The position numbers were made by a program, and so were the translations under genes. This document shows, piece after piece, positions 18,827-26,444 of a stretch of DNA of 64,000 bases. The notes below the pieces were generated by a model. It searched no databases, was not told the origin of the DNA, and saw only the letters and a program-made list of their open reading frames with translations. Source of the DNA: Phycisphaerae bacterium (GTDB taxonomy: Bacteria > Planctomycetota > Phycisphaerae > Sedimentisphaerales > Anaerobacaceae); NCBI GenBank assembly GCA_012744475.1, contig JAAYBV010000067.1:186001-250000 (forward strand), in the 5' to 3' direction. The first letter of the stretch is position 1. Each line of letters starts with the position of its first letter.

Positions 18827-20332
18827 CTACACGCCGTTGCGGCAGAAGATGTCGATGGTCTTGGCGTCGACGGTGACCAGGGCCTCGCCGTTCTGGACGG
18901 TCAGCGGCTGCGCCGTCTTCCAGTGCTTGAGGCTCGCAAGCGCGTCCGCGACGCGCTGCGGAATGACCGACGTGTTCAGCTTCAGGTGGATCGGTCCGGC
19001 CATTGGCTTGTAGCCGTTGTTGATGACCGCCAGGGCGACGTCGTCCGTGGCGACGCGGAGGAACGCATAGACCAGATCGTCCGACCACAGCGTGATGGTC
19101 GTGCCGTACTTCAGTGCGGCGTTGCCTTTTCGAAGACGAATGAGGTCCCACGTCCACTCGTAGATCTGGTGCTCCTTGTAGAGGTGCGGCTTGGCGTGGT
19201 GGTCGTTGCCGATCGCGTCCCAGGGGAAATCGCGGCGCAGGTCGCGGTCGTCGGCGCCCTTCCAGCCCTCCAGCCCGATCTCCGTGCCGTAGCAGAGCTG
19301 TGGTATGCCGCGCATCGTGAACAGCGCGCCCAGGCAGAGCTTCGTGACGCGGACGGCCCAGTCGAGCCCGGCGCCGATGCCGGGATGCTTGGTCCGCGCG
19401 TGGCTCATGATCCGTCGCTGGAGGTCGTGGTTGTCGAGCAGCGTGACGAGGCGGTTCGCGTTGCGGTATCCGCCTTTGAACGGGTTGTCGTTGTCGAGCA
19501 CGCCGAGCGGCTCGTTGTCGTTCAATCGCGGCCGGGCCAGCCAGTAGCGAAGGCTCTCGTCGTAGATCAGCGCCGACCGCAGGGCCGTGCACAGGGGGAA
19601 GTCGAAGATCGAGTCGAAATCGTGGTAGTTCTGGTACTCCAGGAGCCGGGCGACGTCGTCCTTGCCCTCGCACAGCACCTCGCCGATCAGGCACACGTCC
19701 GGATGCTCGCCGCGAATCTGCGACTTGAAGTAGTGCCAGAACTTGGGCTCGACGTGCTTGACGGTGTCCATGCGGATGTTGGTGACCTTGCCCTTCTCGA
19801 TCCAGTCTTCGATGTTGTTGACGAAGTAGTCGAGCACTTCGGGGTTGTCATGGTTGAAGTCCGGCAGGCCCGACAGCTCGCCCTTGATGTCGCCGGAGCC
19901 GGCCTCGTTGAACCAGTCCGGCTTGAACTTGCCCTTGGCCCCATAGCCCGCGTGGTTCACCACCATGTCGAGCACGACCTTCATCCCCTTCCTCTTGCAC
20001 AGGGCGACGAACTTGCCGAACGTGCCCATGGCGGTCGATTTGGGCAGATGCGTGCCGTCGAGCAGCCGCTTGTCCATCTTCTCGAAGTTCTGCGGCCAGT
20101 AGTAGTGGTACGGCTCCGACGAGTCGGTCTTGGCGATGTTCTCGTAGACCGGCGTCACCCAGATCGCCGTCACGCCCAGCTCGGCCAGATAGTCCAGCTT
20201 CTCGACGATCCCGTCGAGCGTGCCCCCATGAATGCTCGTGTCCGACGGCTCGACGCTCTTCTTGTTCGCGCCGAAGAACCGATCCGTCACAATGAAGTAG
20301 ATCACATCATCCTGAGTAATCTGCGCGTCCAT
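18827..20332 (-). CDS. GH13 alpha-amylase-family enzyme, cytoplasmic
   Basis: A 501-aa glycoside hydrolase of family GH13 that acts on alpha-glucans or oligosaccharides. All four conserved regions are present: region I DMVVNH (122-127), region II with the nucleophile Asp189 in NIRMDTVKH, region III with the acid/base Glu218 in CLIGEVL, and region IV with Asp303 in LLDNHD. A C-terminal beta domain covers roughly 410-501. There is no signal peptide, so it probably acts on imported or stored glucan. The ATG at 20332 follows AGGGAGG; the upstream extension lacks a site. It could be an alpha-amylase, a neopullulanase or a transglycosylase; the family does not decide. Confidence 0.92.
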   Translation of the reverse strand: MDAQITQDDVIYFIVTDRFFGANKKSVEPSDTSIHGGTLDGIVEKLDYLAELGVTAIWVTPVYENIAKTDSSEPYHYYWPQNFEKMDKRLLDGTHLPKSTAMGTFGKFVALCKRKGMKVVLDMVVNHAGYGAKGKFKPDWFNEAGSGDIKGELSGLPDFNHDNPEVLDYFVNNIEDWIEKGKVTNIRMDTVKHVEPKFWHYFKSQIRGEHPDVCLIGEVLCEGKDDVARLLEYQNYHDFDSIFDFPLCTALRSALIYDESLRYWLARPRLNDNEPLGVLDNDNPFKGGYRNANRLVTLLDNHDLQRRIMSHARTKHPGIGAGLDWAVRVTKLCLGALFTMRGIPQLCYGTEIGLEGWKGADDRDLRRDFPWDAIGNDHHAKPHLYKEHQIYEWTWDLIRLRKGNAALKYGTTITLWSDDLVYAFLRVATDDVALAVINNGYKPMAGPIHLKLNTSVIPQRVADALASLKHWKTAQPLTVQNGEALVTVDAKTIDIFCRNGV

Positions 20333-20418
20333 AATGCCCTCCCTGGACAGCCTGTTCTGTCTTGCCTCACCGAGTCCATTCTTCGTCCGCAGCATGCCGC
20401 GCCGCTATGCTGGGCCAG

Positions 20419-20670
20419 CTACAACTCCATGTCTTTGACCACTTTGTACGACCACGCAACCCCAAAGATCGCTCCGACCGCAAAAGCGACCCAGAAACGT
20501 AGTCTCATCTTCGCCTCGGTATCCGATAGGTAGATATCCGCCCGCCACGGCGCAGGAATGAAACCGTAGAAGAGCAGCGACAAGAGCACGCCCGCGATGC
20601 CGCCGCAAATCCCGGCTATCACGAGGATAACCGTGCCCTTGATCAGCAATGCCTTCGTAGCATCCCTCAC
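20419..20670 (-). CDS. small two-helix membrane protein
   Basis: An 83-aa hypothetical protein with two hydrophobic stretches, about residues 9-38 (LLIKGTVILVIAGICGG) and 57-76 (WVAFAVGAIFGVAW). I chose a GTG start at 20670 because CTGGAG lies just upstream. An ATG at 20703 is also in frame, but using it would put the hairpin repeat at 20686-20704 inside the coding region. I recognise no family. It is the last of three small minus-strand genes between 20419 and 21322. Confidence 0.55.
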   Translation of the reverse strand: MRDATKALLIKGTVILVIAGICGGIAGVLLSLLFYGFIPAPWRADIYLSDTEAKMRLRFWVAFAVGAIFGVAWSYKVVKDMEL

Positions 20671-20685
20671 GGGGTCTCCAGTTGT

Positions 20686-20704
20686 AGGGTGGGCATCGCC
20701 CACC
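20686..20704. repeat. TAGGGTGGGC hairpin, REP-like repeat copy
   Basis: AGGGTGGGCATCGCCCACC contains a 7-bp perfect inverted repeat (GGTGGGC/GCCCACC) with a 3-base loop. The core resembles the short palindromic intergenic repeat of the GTAGGGTGGGCA type that I recall from several bacterial genomes. One copy is seen in this window. Confidence 0.5.
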
Positions 20705-20722
20705 TTCTGACCCGCCTATGTC

Positions 20723-20956
20723 TCACGCGTTGACGATTCGGTCGGCGACGGCCTTGGCCTCTTCGATCTTGCCGGTTCGCAGGAGGGTCAGAGCTTCCAT
20801 CGTGTCTCGTTCCAGCTTGGCACGGCCTCTGTCCTCGAAACGGGCCAGGGCCTTCTCGAAACGTCTGGCCTTGCGCGTCAGAGAATACAACATAATACAG
20901 TTCTGCAAAACAAGGACAGGAGTAAGGACTGTCAGAGCGGACAGCAATGCTTCCAT
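20723..20956 (-). CDS. small membrane-anchored protein with charged helix
   Basis: A 77-aa hypothetical protein. One hydrophobic helix (about 3-26) is followed by a basic, amphipathic helical tail (ARRFEKALARFEDRG onward) with regular Leu/Ala spacing. The likely topology is an N-terminal anchor with a cytoplasmic coiled tail. The ATG at 20956 follows GAAAGGAC, a fair binding site. The upstream small gene ends 21 bases before it on the same strand, so the three small genes look like one transcription unit. I recognise no family. Confidence 0.6.
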   Translation of the reverse strand: MEALLSALTVLTPVLVLQNCIMLYSLTRKARRFEKALARFEDRGRAKLERDTMEALTLLRTGKIEEAKAVADRIVNA

Positions 20957-20977
20957 GTCGGTCCTTTCAAGCTCGCG

Positions 20978-21322
20978 TCATCTCACGGCGGCCCAGAGCA
21001 ACAGCGTGGTCAGGAGACTGACGCCGATGAGTGCGTAGGCGACCCGATAGATCTTGCGGCGTGGCTCCGGCAGGGCTTTCGGTCCGAACGTGAGGTACGT
21101 ACCCTGTCGGTACAGGGGCCACTTGGCGATGAACAGCAGCACGATTCCAACGAGCGCCGAGGCCAGAGCGATCCAGAAAAGGGTGAGGTCTCCCTGTCTG
21201 GCGCCGGCCAATACCGGCAGGAGGCTGCTGCCAACCATTAGGAAGGCCACCGGCGCGAGCTGGATCCCCAGAATGAACTGCCAATCCTTCGGAACATACC
21301 CGCTTGATCGATCGCGTTCCAT
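20978..21322 (-). CDS. small integral membrane protein, unknown
   Basis: A 114-aa hypothetical protein with three hydrophobic helices at about 16-38, 46-66 and 91-112, separated by a loop with WPLYRQGTYLTFGP. It has no recognisable domain. The start ATG is followed by a polar N terminus (MERDRSSGYVPKDW). It leads the run of three small minus-strand genes. The strong hydrophobic periodicity supports it as real. Confidence 0.6.
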   Translation of the reverse strand: MERDRSSGYVPKDWQFILGIQLAPVAFLMVGSSLLPVLAGARQGDLTLFWIALASALVGIVLLFIAKWPLYRQGTYLTFGPKALPEPRRKIYRVAYALIGVSLLTTLLLWAAVR

Positions 21323-21455
21323 CCGCTCACCCGCACAACGAGAGCCACCGTCTTCGCGACATCACAGCATGCGACCCTCCTTCGCCTACGCCGCCCATGA
21401 TAGTCTATTGCGCCCGTCAATGCAATGGAGGTGACGAGGAATCGAGGCGACAGTC

Positions 21456-21745
21456 CTATCCGAGACGATGCTTCCAGTAGCCCGGATCGCGCCGGAGGTG
21501 CATCACCGCGAGAATCAGGATACCATCCCGTTCCCGGCAATAGAGCAGTAGGGGAATCGCTTCGTCTGGCACCTTCGCACGCTTCCTTCGAGGACCGGCC
21601 AGGCATCGGGGCACTGGGCGGCCCGTCCAATCGTGGCATAGACCTCTCGCGCGAAGTCGAAACCCAGGTTCCTCTCGTGATCCTCGCACCAGTCGATGGC
21701 CCCGAGGAATTCCTCTTCGGCCTCCGGATGAAACTGGTAGTTCAT
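21456..21745 (-). pseudogene. ParE/RelE-type toxin with a -1 frameshift
   Basis: The first reading frame starts at 21745 and gives a typical ParE/RelE toxin N terminus (MNYQFHPEAEEEF, then AIDWCEDH and FAREVYATI) up to VRRCQTKRFPY. It then runs into an early stop at 21515 after 76 aa. The expected continuation, LLYCRERDGILILAVMHLRR then DPGYWKHRLG, is present in the -1 frame and ends at 21456. Restoring one base near 21549 gives about 96 aa, the normal family length. The ATG overlaps the antitoxin stop as ATGA. Either the toxin is inactivated, or there is a sequencing error, or ribosomes shift frame; no canonical slippery heptamer is visible. Confidence 0.85.
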
Positions 21746-21966
21746 GTCTCAAATCGCTTCCACACTTTGGCGAAGACCTGCTCTCCCGGAATCGGCGTAA
21801 TCTCTCCCGCTCGCACCTCCGCGAGACGCCGCTGCGCCACCTGCGCCCACTTGCGGTCAATCTCCGACTCAGGGGCATCCAGGCTGCGGAGAACCGCGTC
21901 TGCAACGATGGCTCGCTCGTCCACGGGCAACGAGACCACCGCTTCAATGAGTTCCTTCATCGTCAC
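21742..21966 (-). CDS. addiction-module antitoxin (TIGR02574-like)
   Basis: A 74-aa acidic protein with the hallmarks of the short addiction-module component family. The N-terminal helix TMKELIEAVVSLPVDERAIV precedes VLRSLDAPESEIDRKWA, and a C-terminal toxin-binding segment ends KVWKRFET. The GTG at 21966 is preferred over the ATG at 21960 because the strong site AAGGAGG lies 9 bases upstream of it. It pairs with the overlapping ParE/RelE-type toxin gene and would neutralise it by direct binding. No operator could be recognised upstream. Confidence 0.85.
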   Translation of the reverse strand: MTMKELIEAVVSLPVDERAIVADAVLRSLDAPESEIDRKWAQVAQRRLAEVRAGEITPIPGEQVFAKVWKRFET

Positions 21967-22097
21967 AGGCGACCACCTCCTTTTCTATGATGATAGCCCG
22001 GCCTCAAACGCCGGTTAAGCACAAGTTCCCGCGCATGGCTCACCGGCCGGATGGGCGGTTCCGCCATGCACACACGCCCATGCGCGCTACGTCCTGT

Positions 22098-23519
22098 TCA
22101 GATCCAGGGGACGCTTTGGAGGGCCTTGGTCTTCTCGGGCAGGCGGAAGATGCGCCGGGCGTTCTGGTGCATGATGAGGTCGGCCAGCTCTAGCGCATCG
22201 GCCACAGACACCCAACCTTCTTCGACCAGTTCGGTCAGCGTCAGCGCGATGCCCTGTCGGGCGATGGCCGCATGGCCAAGGACCGGCTCGACGGGAATGT
22301 AATCGCCTCCGAAGGTCAGGACCTTGTTGGCCGGAGCGGTCACGAGGAACTTCTTGAGGAACTCCTTGGCCGACACGGGATTGATGATCCACGACCAGCA
22401 CATGTCGACGTGCGCGTTGGCGTAATGCTTGGCGACCGAGATCAGCTCTTCGTAGTACGGATAGCAGATGTGCATGAACACGAACGGCGTATCGGGCGCT
22501 GTGCGGCACAGGTCGCTGGCCGAGCCGGGATTGTGGAGCAGCCGGCCCTGCGGCATGTAGCTCTGCCCGGCGTAGTAGCCGGTGTGCAGCTTGACCGGCA
22601 GCTTGTGCTCCGTCGCCTTGACGACCGCGTACCAGAACAGATGGTCCTCCAGCGACTTCTTCTCCTGAGCGGTCAGCGGTTCGTTGGCCAGGCGTTTCTT
22701 GAAGATCGATTCGACTTTTTCGGCGGGCACCTGCTCGTAGTTGATGTCACGGTGGTAGGCATCCTGCGATTTGACCGCGACGGCGTACTTGCCGTACTTG
22801 GCGAACCACCAGTCGATCACGCGGTGCCAGTCGGCCAGCGAGCCGACCTCAATGTCCGCCGGCCTGGCGTACGCGTCGAGATTCGGGCCGGCGTACATGC
22901 CGAGAATGCTGAGATCCTGCATCAGCAGCGTGGGCATGTCCGACTCGCCGAACGGCGCGCCCAGGCAGTTCACCTGGCATGACTCGACCTTGCTCATATC
23001 GCACACGATGCGCCGATAGAAGCCCGCCCGCCGCGTCTGCTCGTAGCCGGCCTGCACCTTCTCGACGGTCGCAGCGGACAGCTCGTCCACGTCATAGAGC
23101 CGCCGCATCGCGATCCGCACCGCCTGCCCATAGCCGGTGTTCTTCACGGCGGGCCAGTACGGCTCCAGCAATCGCCATTTTTCCGCCGGGTCGGTCTTCG
23201 GCGAGAAGAACCGATCGTACGTCTCGCCCGACATGCCCGCGACGACGAGATCGGAGTCCAGGTAGTGGCTCAGCAGCACGCTCCAGTCGTCCCCTTCGTC
23301 GCGAGACGCCGCCGCCAGACGCTCCTTCTCCTCCGGCAGGTGTTCGTGCGTGTCGATCAGAGGCGTGCCCGACACCTTCTCGGCAATCGCCGGATGGATG
23401 CGTCCGAGAAGAGCCGGGGCCTTCGCCTCCACCGTCTTCGATCCGAGGATGGTCGTGGCGCCCAGCGCGCCCATGCCGGCCAGTGTGTCCCGTCTGGAGA
23501 TGCGACTGCCCTTCTTCAT
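22098..23519 (-). CDS. Tat-exported amidohydrolase-superfamily protein
   Basis: A 473-aa protein with a twin-arginine signal (ISRRDTLAGMG, cleavage near 30). It belongs to the metal-dependent amidohydrolase superfamily, closest in look to the amidohydrolase 2/uronate-isomerase-like branch. Visible features are LIDTHEHL (HxH on strand 1), KLHTGYY, FVFMHICYPY for the later histidines, and FGGDYIPVEP for the catalytic Asp. The long C-terminal helix region ends in FRLPEKT. The reaction is unknown; such planctomycete proteins are often annotated glucuronate-isomerase-like. The gene stands alone, divergent from the VCBS protein. Confidence 0.88.
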   Translation of the reverse strand: MKKGSRISRRDTLAGMGALGATTILGSKTVEAKAPALLGRIHPAIAEKVSGTPLIDTHEHLPEEKERLAAASRDEGDDWSVLLSHYLDSDLVVAGMSGETYDRFFSPKTDPAEKWRLLEPYWPAVKNTGYGQAVRIAMRRLYDVDELSAATVEKVQAGYEQTRRAGFYRRIVCDMSKVESCQVNCLGAPFGESDMPTLLMQDLSILGMYAGPNLDAYARPADIEVGSLADWHRVIDWWFAKYGKYAVAVKSQDAYHRDINYEQVPAEKVESIFKKRLANEPLTAQEKKSLEDHLFWYAVVKATEHKLPVKLHTGYYAGQSYMPQGRLLHNPGSASDLCRTAPDTPFVFMHICYPYYEELISVAKHYANAHVDMCWSWIINPVSAKEFLKKFLVTAPANKVLTFGGDYIPVEPVLGHAAIARQGIALTLTELVEEGWVSVADALELADLIMHQNARRIFRLPEKTKALQSVPWI

Positions 23520-23742
23520 GGCGAGGTTCCTTCAATCACCGAGGGTTTTGTTGGCGTTCCGCTCCGCGCGGCCGAGGCCGCGACGAGATACCGGAGAATC
23601 CGCCCTACTCTACCACTGTGCGACTGGAAACGCCAATAGGGGATTGATGCACTTCATGTCGTCGATCGCTATACTGTCGTTCGATGGGCCGGACGATCAG
23701 TCGCCGGCTGCGGAATACAGAGACCATCTGAAAGGAGCCGCC

Positions 23743-24918
23743 ATGATCCGGCAGAGACGTGGAGAATACCTCGCAATCCTCGTTCTTATCGTTTGCGTGG
23801 CAGGCGCTCCCCTGCGCGGCGCGATGCCCCGGTTCGAATGCCACGAGATCGGCCGGATCGGGCAACAGATGGGCCAGACCTCGCTGGTGGACATCGACAA
23901 GGACGGCGACCTCGACTGGGTCGTCGGCGAGCGGACGCGGACGTGGTGGTTCGAGTGCGTCGGCCCGGACGAGTGGATTCGGCACGATCTGGGCCAGGGC
24001 AATCGCACGGACGTGGGCGGCACCGCCTTCGACATCGACCGCGACGGCTGGATCGACCAGTTCTGCGGGACGGGGTGGTATCGCAACACGGGCAAGCCCC
24101 GTACCGAGCCGTTCGAACGATACGACAGCGGCACGATCGTCTGCCACGACAACGTCGCGGCAGACATCGACGGCGACGGCAAGCTCGACGCGGTCGCTTG
24201 CAGCGATCAGGGCGAGCATGGCGTCACGGTCTGGTATGAGATCCCGGCCGACCCCAGGGCCAAATGGATCGAGCACAGGATCGGCAATGGCATCCACGGA
24301 GGCGTCGGTCCGGCGGGCGTCGGCGACGTCGATGGCGACGGTGACAACGATGTCGTCCGCGGCGACGTGTGGTTTGAGAATACCGATGGCAAAGGCCTGC
24401 AATGGACCGAGCGCGCCGGTCTGACTCCGCCCGGCGGCAATCGGCCCGAGCGATACGGCCTGGCGATCAAGGTCTGGCTGGCGGACATGGACGCCGACGG
24501 CGATCTCGATATCGTCGAAGCCGAGGCGGACACGCCCGATGCACGCGTCTTCTGGTTCGAGAACAAGGGCAAGGCAAAGGACTGGGCGTGCCACCTGATC
24601 TCAGCGGACCACACGAACCAGGACTTCCACTCGCTGGCGGTGGCCGACTTCGACAACGACGGCGACCTGGACGTCTTCTCCGGCGGCGGACCTCTCTCCA
24701 AGGACATCCACAGGTGCTTCATCTGGGAGAACACCGACCGCAGAGGGAGCGTCTGGAAGGAGCGTCTGATCCTCGAAGGCAAACGCTGCCATGAGGCGAA
24801 GGCCGCCGACGTCGACGCCGACGGCGACATCGACATCTGCACCAAACCCTGGGATGGCAACCTGCACCTCTACCTGCGCAACCTGCTCGTCGAGGACCAC
24901 AAAGCCTCCTCAAGGTGA
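23743..24918 (+). CDS. exported VCBS/FG-GAP seven-repeat propeller protein
   Basis: A 391-aa exported protein with a signal peptide over about 1-27. The mature part is built of seven calcium-binding DxDxDG motifs, beginning with DIDKDGDLD, DIDRDGWID, DIDGDGKLD and DVDGDGDND. The last three are DMDADGDLD, DFDNDGDLD and DVDADGDID. Spaced about 50 residues apart, they give a seven-bladed beta-propeller. Such proteins bind glycans or other proteins at the cell surface. No catalytic domain is attached. The start at 23743 follows AAAGGAG; the open frame upstream has no binding site or domain. Confidence 0.9.
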   Translation: MIRQRRGEYLAILVLIVCVAGAPLRGAMPRFECHEIGRIGQQMGQTSLVDIDKDGDLDWVVGERTRTWWFECVGPDEWIRHDLGQGNRTDVGGTAFDIDRDGWIDQFCGTGWYRNTGKPRTEPFERYDSGTIVCHDNVAADIDGDGKLDAVACSDQGEHGVTVWYEIPADPRAKWIEHRIGNGIHGGVGPAGVGDVDGDGDNDVVRGDVWFENTDGKGLQWTERAGLTPPGGNRPERYGLAIKVWLADMDADGDLDIVEAEADTPDARVFWFENKGKAKDWACHLISADHTNQDFHSLAVADFDNDGDLDVFSGGGPLSKDIHRCFIWENTDRRGSVWKERLILEGKRCHEAKAADVDADGDIDICTKPWDGNLHLYLRNLLVEDHKASSR

Positions 24919-25000
24919 ACTGGCGTTCTCGTGATACACCGGACCGAGATCGCCGAAGCATGGGCCGCGCGCCGAGCGGCTTTCAGACCACGGGCGCAGC

Positions 25001-25291
25001 CGGGTGCACTTGATGTTTGTAGGTAAACCTTCACCGGAGGCTGCAATCGACTTTGTCATTCCGACCGGAGCGCAGCGTAGTGGAGGAATCTGGCGGCGAA
25101 GGGGCTATTGCCTTATCCTCGGCCAGATTTCTCCGTGCGGGCTTTGCCCCATTCGACTTCGCTCAGAGCCTGCCCTGAACGCAGTTGAAGGGGCAAGCTC
25201 TTAGTCGAAATGACATCCGCCACGCTCTCCGAGATGACAGCCCCCTTCCTGGCCTCGGCAGGAACCTACCTACAAACACGCCGTGCACCCG
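25001..25291. repeat. MITE-like intergenic element with nested inverted repeats
   Basis: This fills most of the 510-base gap between 24919 and 25428. The outer ends, 25001-25025 and 25267-25291, are inverted repeats matching at 21 of 25 positions (CGGGTGCAC, a variable 5-base stretch, then GTTTGTAGGTA). Inside, TGTCATTCCGACC at 25054 and GTCGAAATGACA ending at 25215 form a second imperfect pair. The core carries ATTCGACTTCGCTCAG with a complementary GTTGAAGGGGC. No transposase is present. The interior resembles widespread intergenic repeats with a TTCGACTTCGCTCAG core. The rest of the gap shows nothing else. Confidence 0.75.
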
Positions 25292-25428
25292 ACGCAGCCT
25301 TCCCGGGCAGTTTGCTGTAGCCAGGGGCATTTCTTGCGGGTAGTATCGTCGCGGCGATGGGCGAAGCATGATTCGCCCTTGCGCCCGGTGGACCATTCTT
25401 CTGGAGCTCGATTCGCGGGGAAACGCGC

Positions 25429-25638
25429 ATGGCGAAGATCATCAAGGTGCAATGCACAGGCAAAGCGCAACATGTCAATGAGATCGATCTGGAGGACGTG
25501 ATCGGCAGCGATGTCGTGCTGTACGGCAGCCCGATTCTCACCGGACGCGATATTCCCGCGCGCATCGTCCGACGGTGCGACGAATGTGATGAGGGCAAGG
25601 TCATCATCACGCGAGAGATGATCGAGGCCACCATGTGA
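25429..25638 (+). CDS. small hypothetical protein with CxxC motif
   Basis: A 69-aa protein of unknown function. It has one Cys early (VQCTG) and a CDEC pair near residues 50-53 in VRRCDECDEGKVIIT, which could hold a metal. The beta-rich N-terminal half (MAKIIKVQC, SDVVLYGSPIL) suggests a small compact fold. There is no hydrophobic helix. The binding site before the ATG is weak. It lies just after the MITE-like element and 88 bases before the HD-domain gene on the same strand. The balanced composition and lack of a competing antisense gene support it. Confidence 0.55.
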   Translation: MAKIIKVQCTGKAQHVNEIDLEDVIGSDVVLYGSPILTGRDIPARIVRRCDECDEGKVIITREMIEATM

Positions 25639-25726
25639 ACATCTGACCCTGCAGGAACTCGACGCACCGAAGGTCAGACCGACCCCATCGCTGCCGAACA
25701 GATCAAACCTGCCTCGGGAATCGTCC

Positions 25727-26413
25727 ATGAGAGACTATGCATTGCCCAGTCATGAAGAATGCCTGTCGCTGATCCGGGACTGCCACATCCCGGTTCACAT
25801 CGCTCGGCACGCCGCGACGGTGGCCAGGCTGGCCGTGTTCCTGGCGAGGAAGCTCGCCGAACGAGGCATCGAGATCGACGTGGAACTGGTGGAGCGGGCC
25901 TGCCTGCTGCACGACCTGTTCCGCGTCTGCGATTTCCCGCTCGAGGATTTCACTTGGTTTGAGCAACCGGTGACCGAAGACGACAAGAGCCGATGGTGCC
26001 GGCTCAAGGCCCGGCACGGTCACGTTCGGCACGAGGACGCGGCCGACGCGTTCCTCCGAGACAAGTACCCCGTGCTGGCGACCACGATCCGCCGGCACCG
26101 ATATGTCGCGGTCCTGGACGAGACGGACTGCCCTCGGTCATGGGAGGAGAAGCTCGTCTACTACGCCGACAAGCGGGCGATGCACGACAGGATCGTCCCA
26201 TTGAAGGACCGGCTCGAAGAGGCGCACCAGAGAAGCGCCCTCGTCCTGGCCAGAGAGGGCAAGAAGCGATGCCCGAGAACGGAAGAAGCGGTGGACGCCC
26301 GGATCTTCGAACTCGAAGCGGAGATCTTCGACGCCATCGGCCTGTCGCCCGACGACGTGACGGAAGAACTCATCGCCCGCAGTCCCGGAGACGCCAGACA
26401 ACGGTCCGCCTGA
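25727..26413 (+). CDS. HD-domain phosphohydrolase
   Basis: A 228-aa soluble protein of the HD superfamily. The metal ligands can be placed: His28 in IARHAATV, the His62-Asp63 doublet in CLLHDLF, a later histidine in RRHRYV, and Asp148 in YYADKR. Family members cleave nucleotides or phosphomonoesters, and the small single-domain layout recalls tRNA-processing-associated or YfbR-like HD proteins. The substrate cannot be named. The C-terminal 60 residues form a helical, acidic extension. It converges on the GH16-GH29 gene 31 bases away. Confidence 0.88.
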   Translation: MRDYALPSHEECLSLIRDCHIPVHIARHAATVARLAVFLARKLAERGIEIDVELVERACLLHDLFRVCDFPLEDFTWFEQPVTEDDKSRWCRLKARHGHVRHEDAADAFLRDKYPVLATTIRRHRYVAVLDETDCPRSWEEKLVYYADKRAMHDRIVPLKDRLEEAHQRSALVLAREGKKRCPRTEEAVDARIFELEAEIFDAIGLSPDDVTEELIARSPGDARQRSA

Positions 26414-26444
26414 ATCCGTCGCCTGCCGGCCCGCTGAACCTGGA

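Noticed and set aside
18671-20533. 620-codon plus-strand frame
   Set aside because: Antisense to the GH13 gene with all four catalytic regions.
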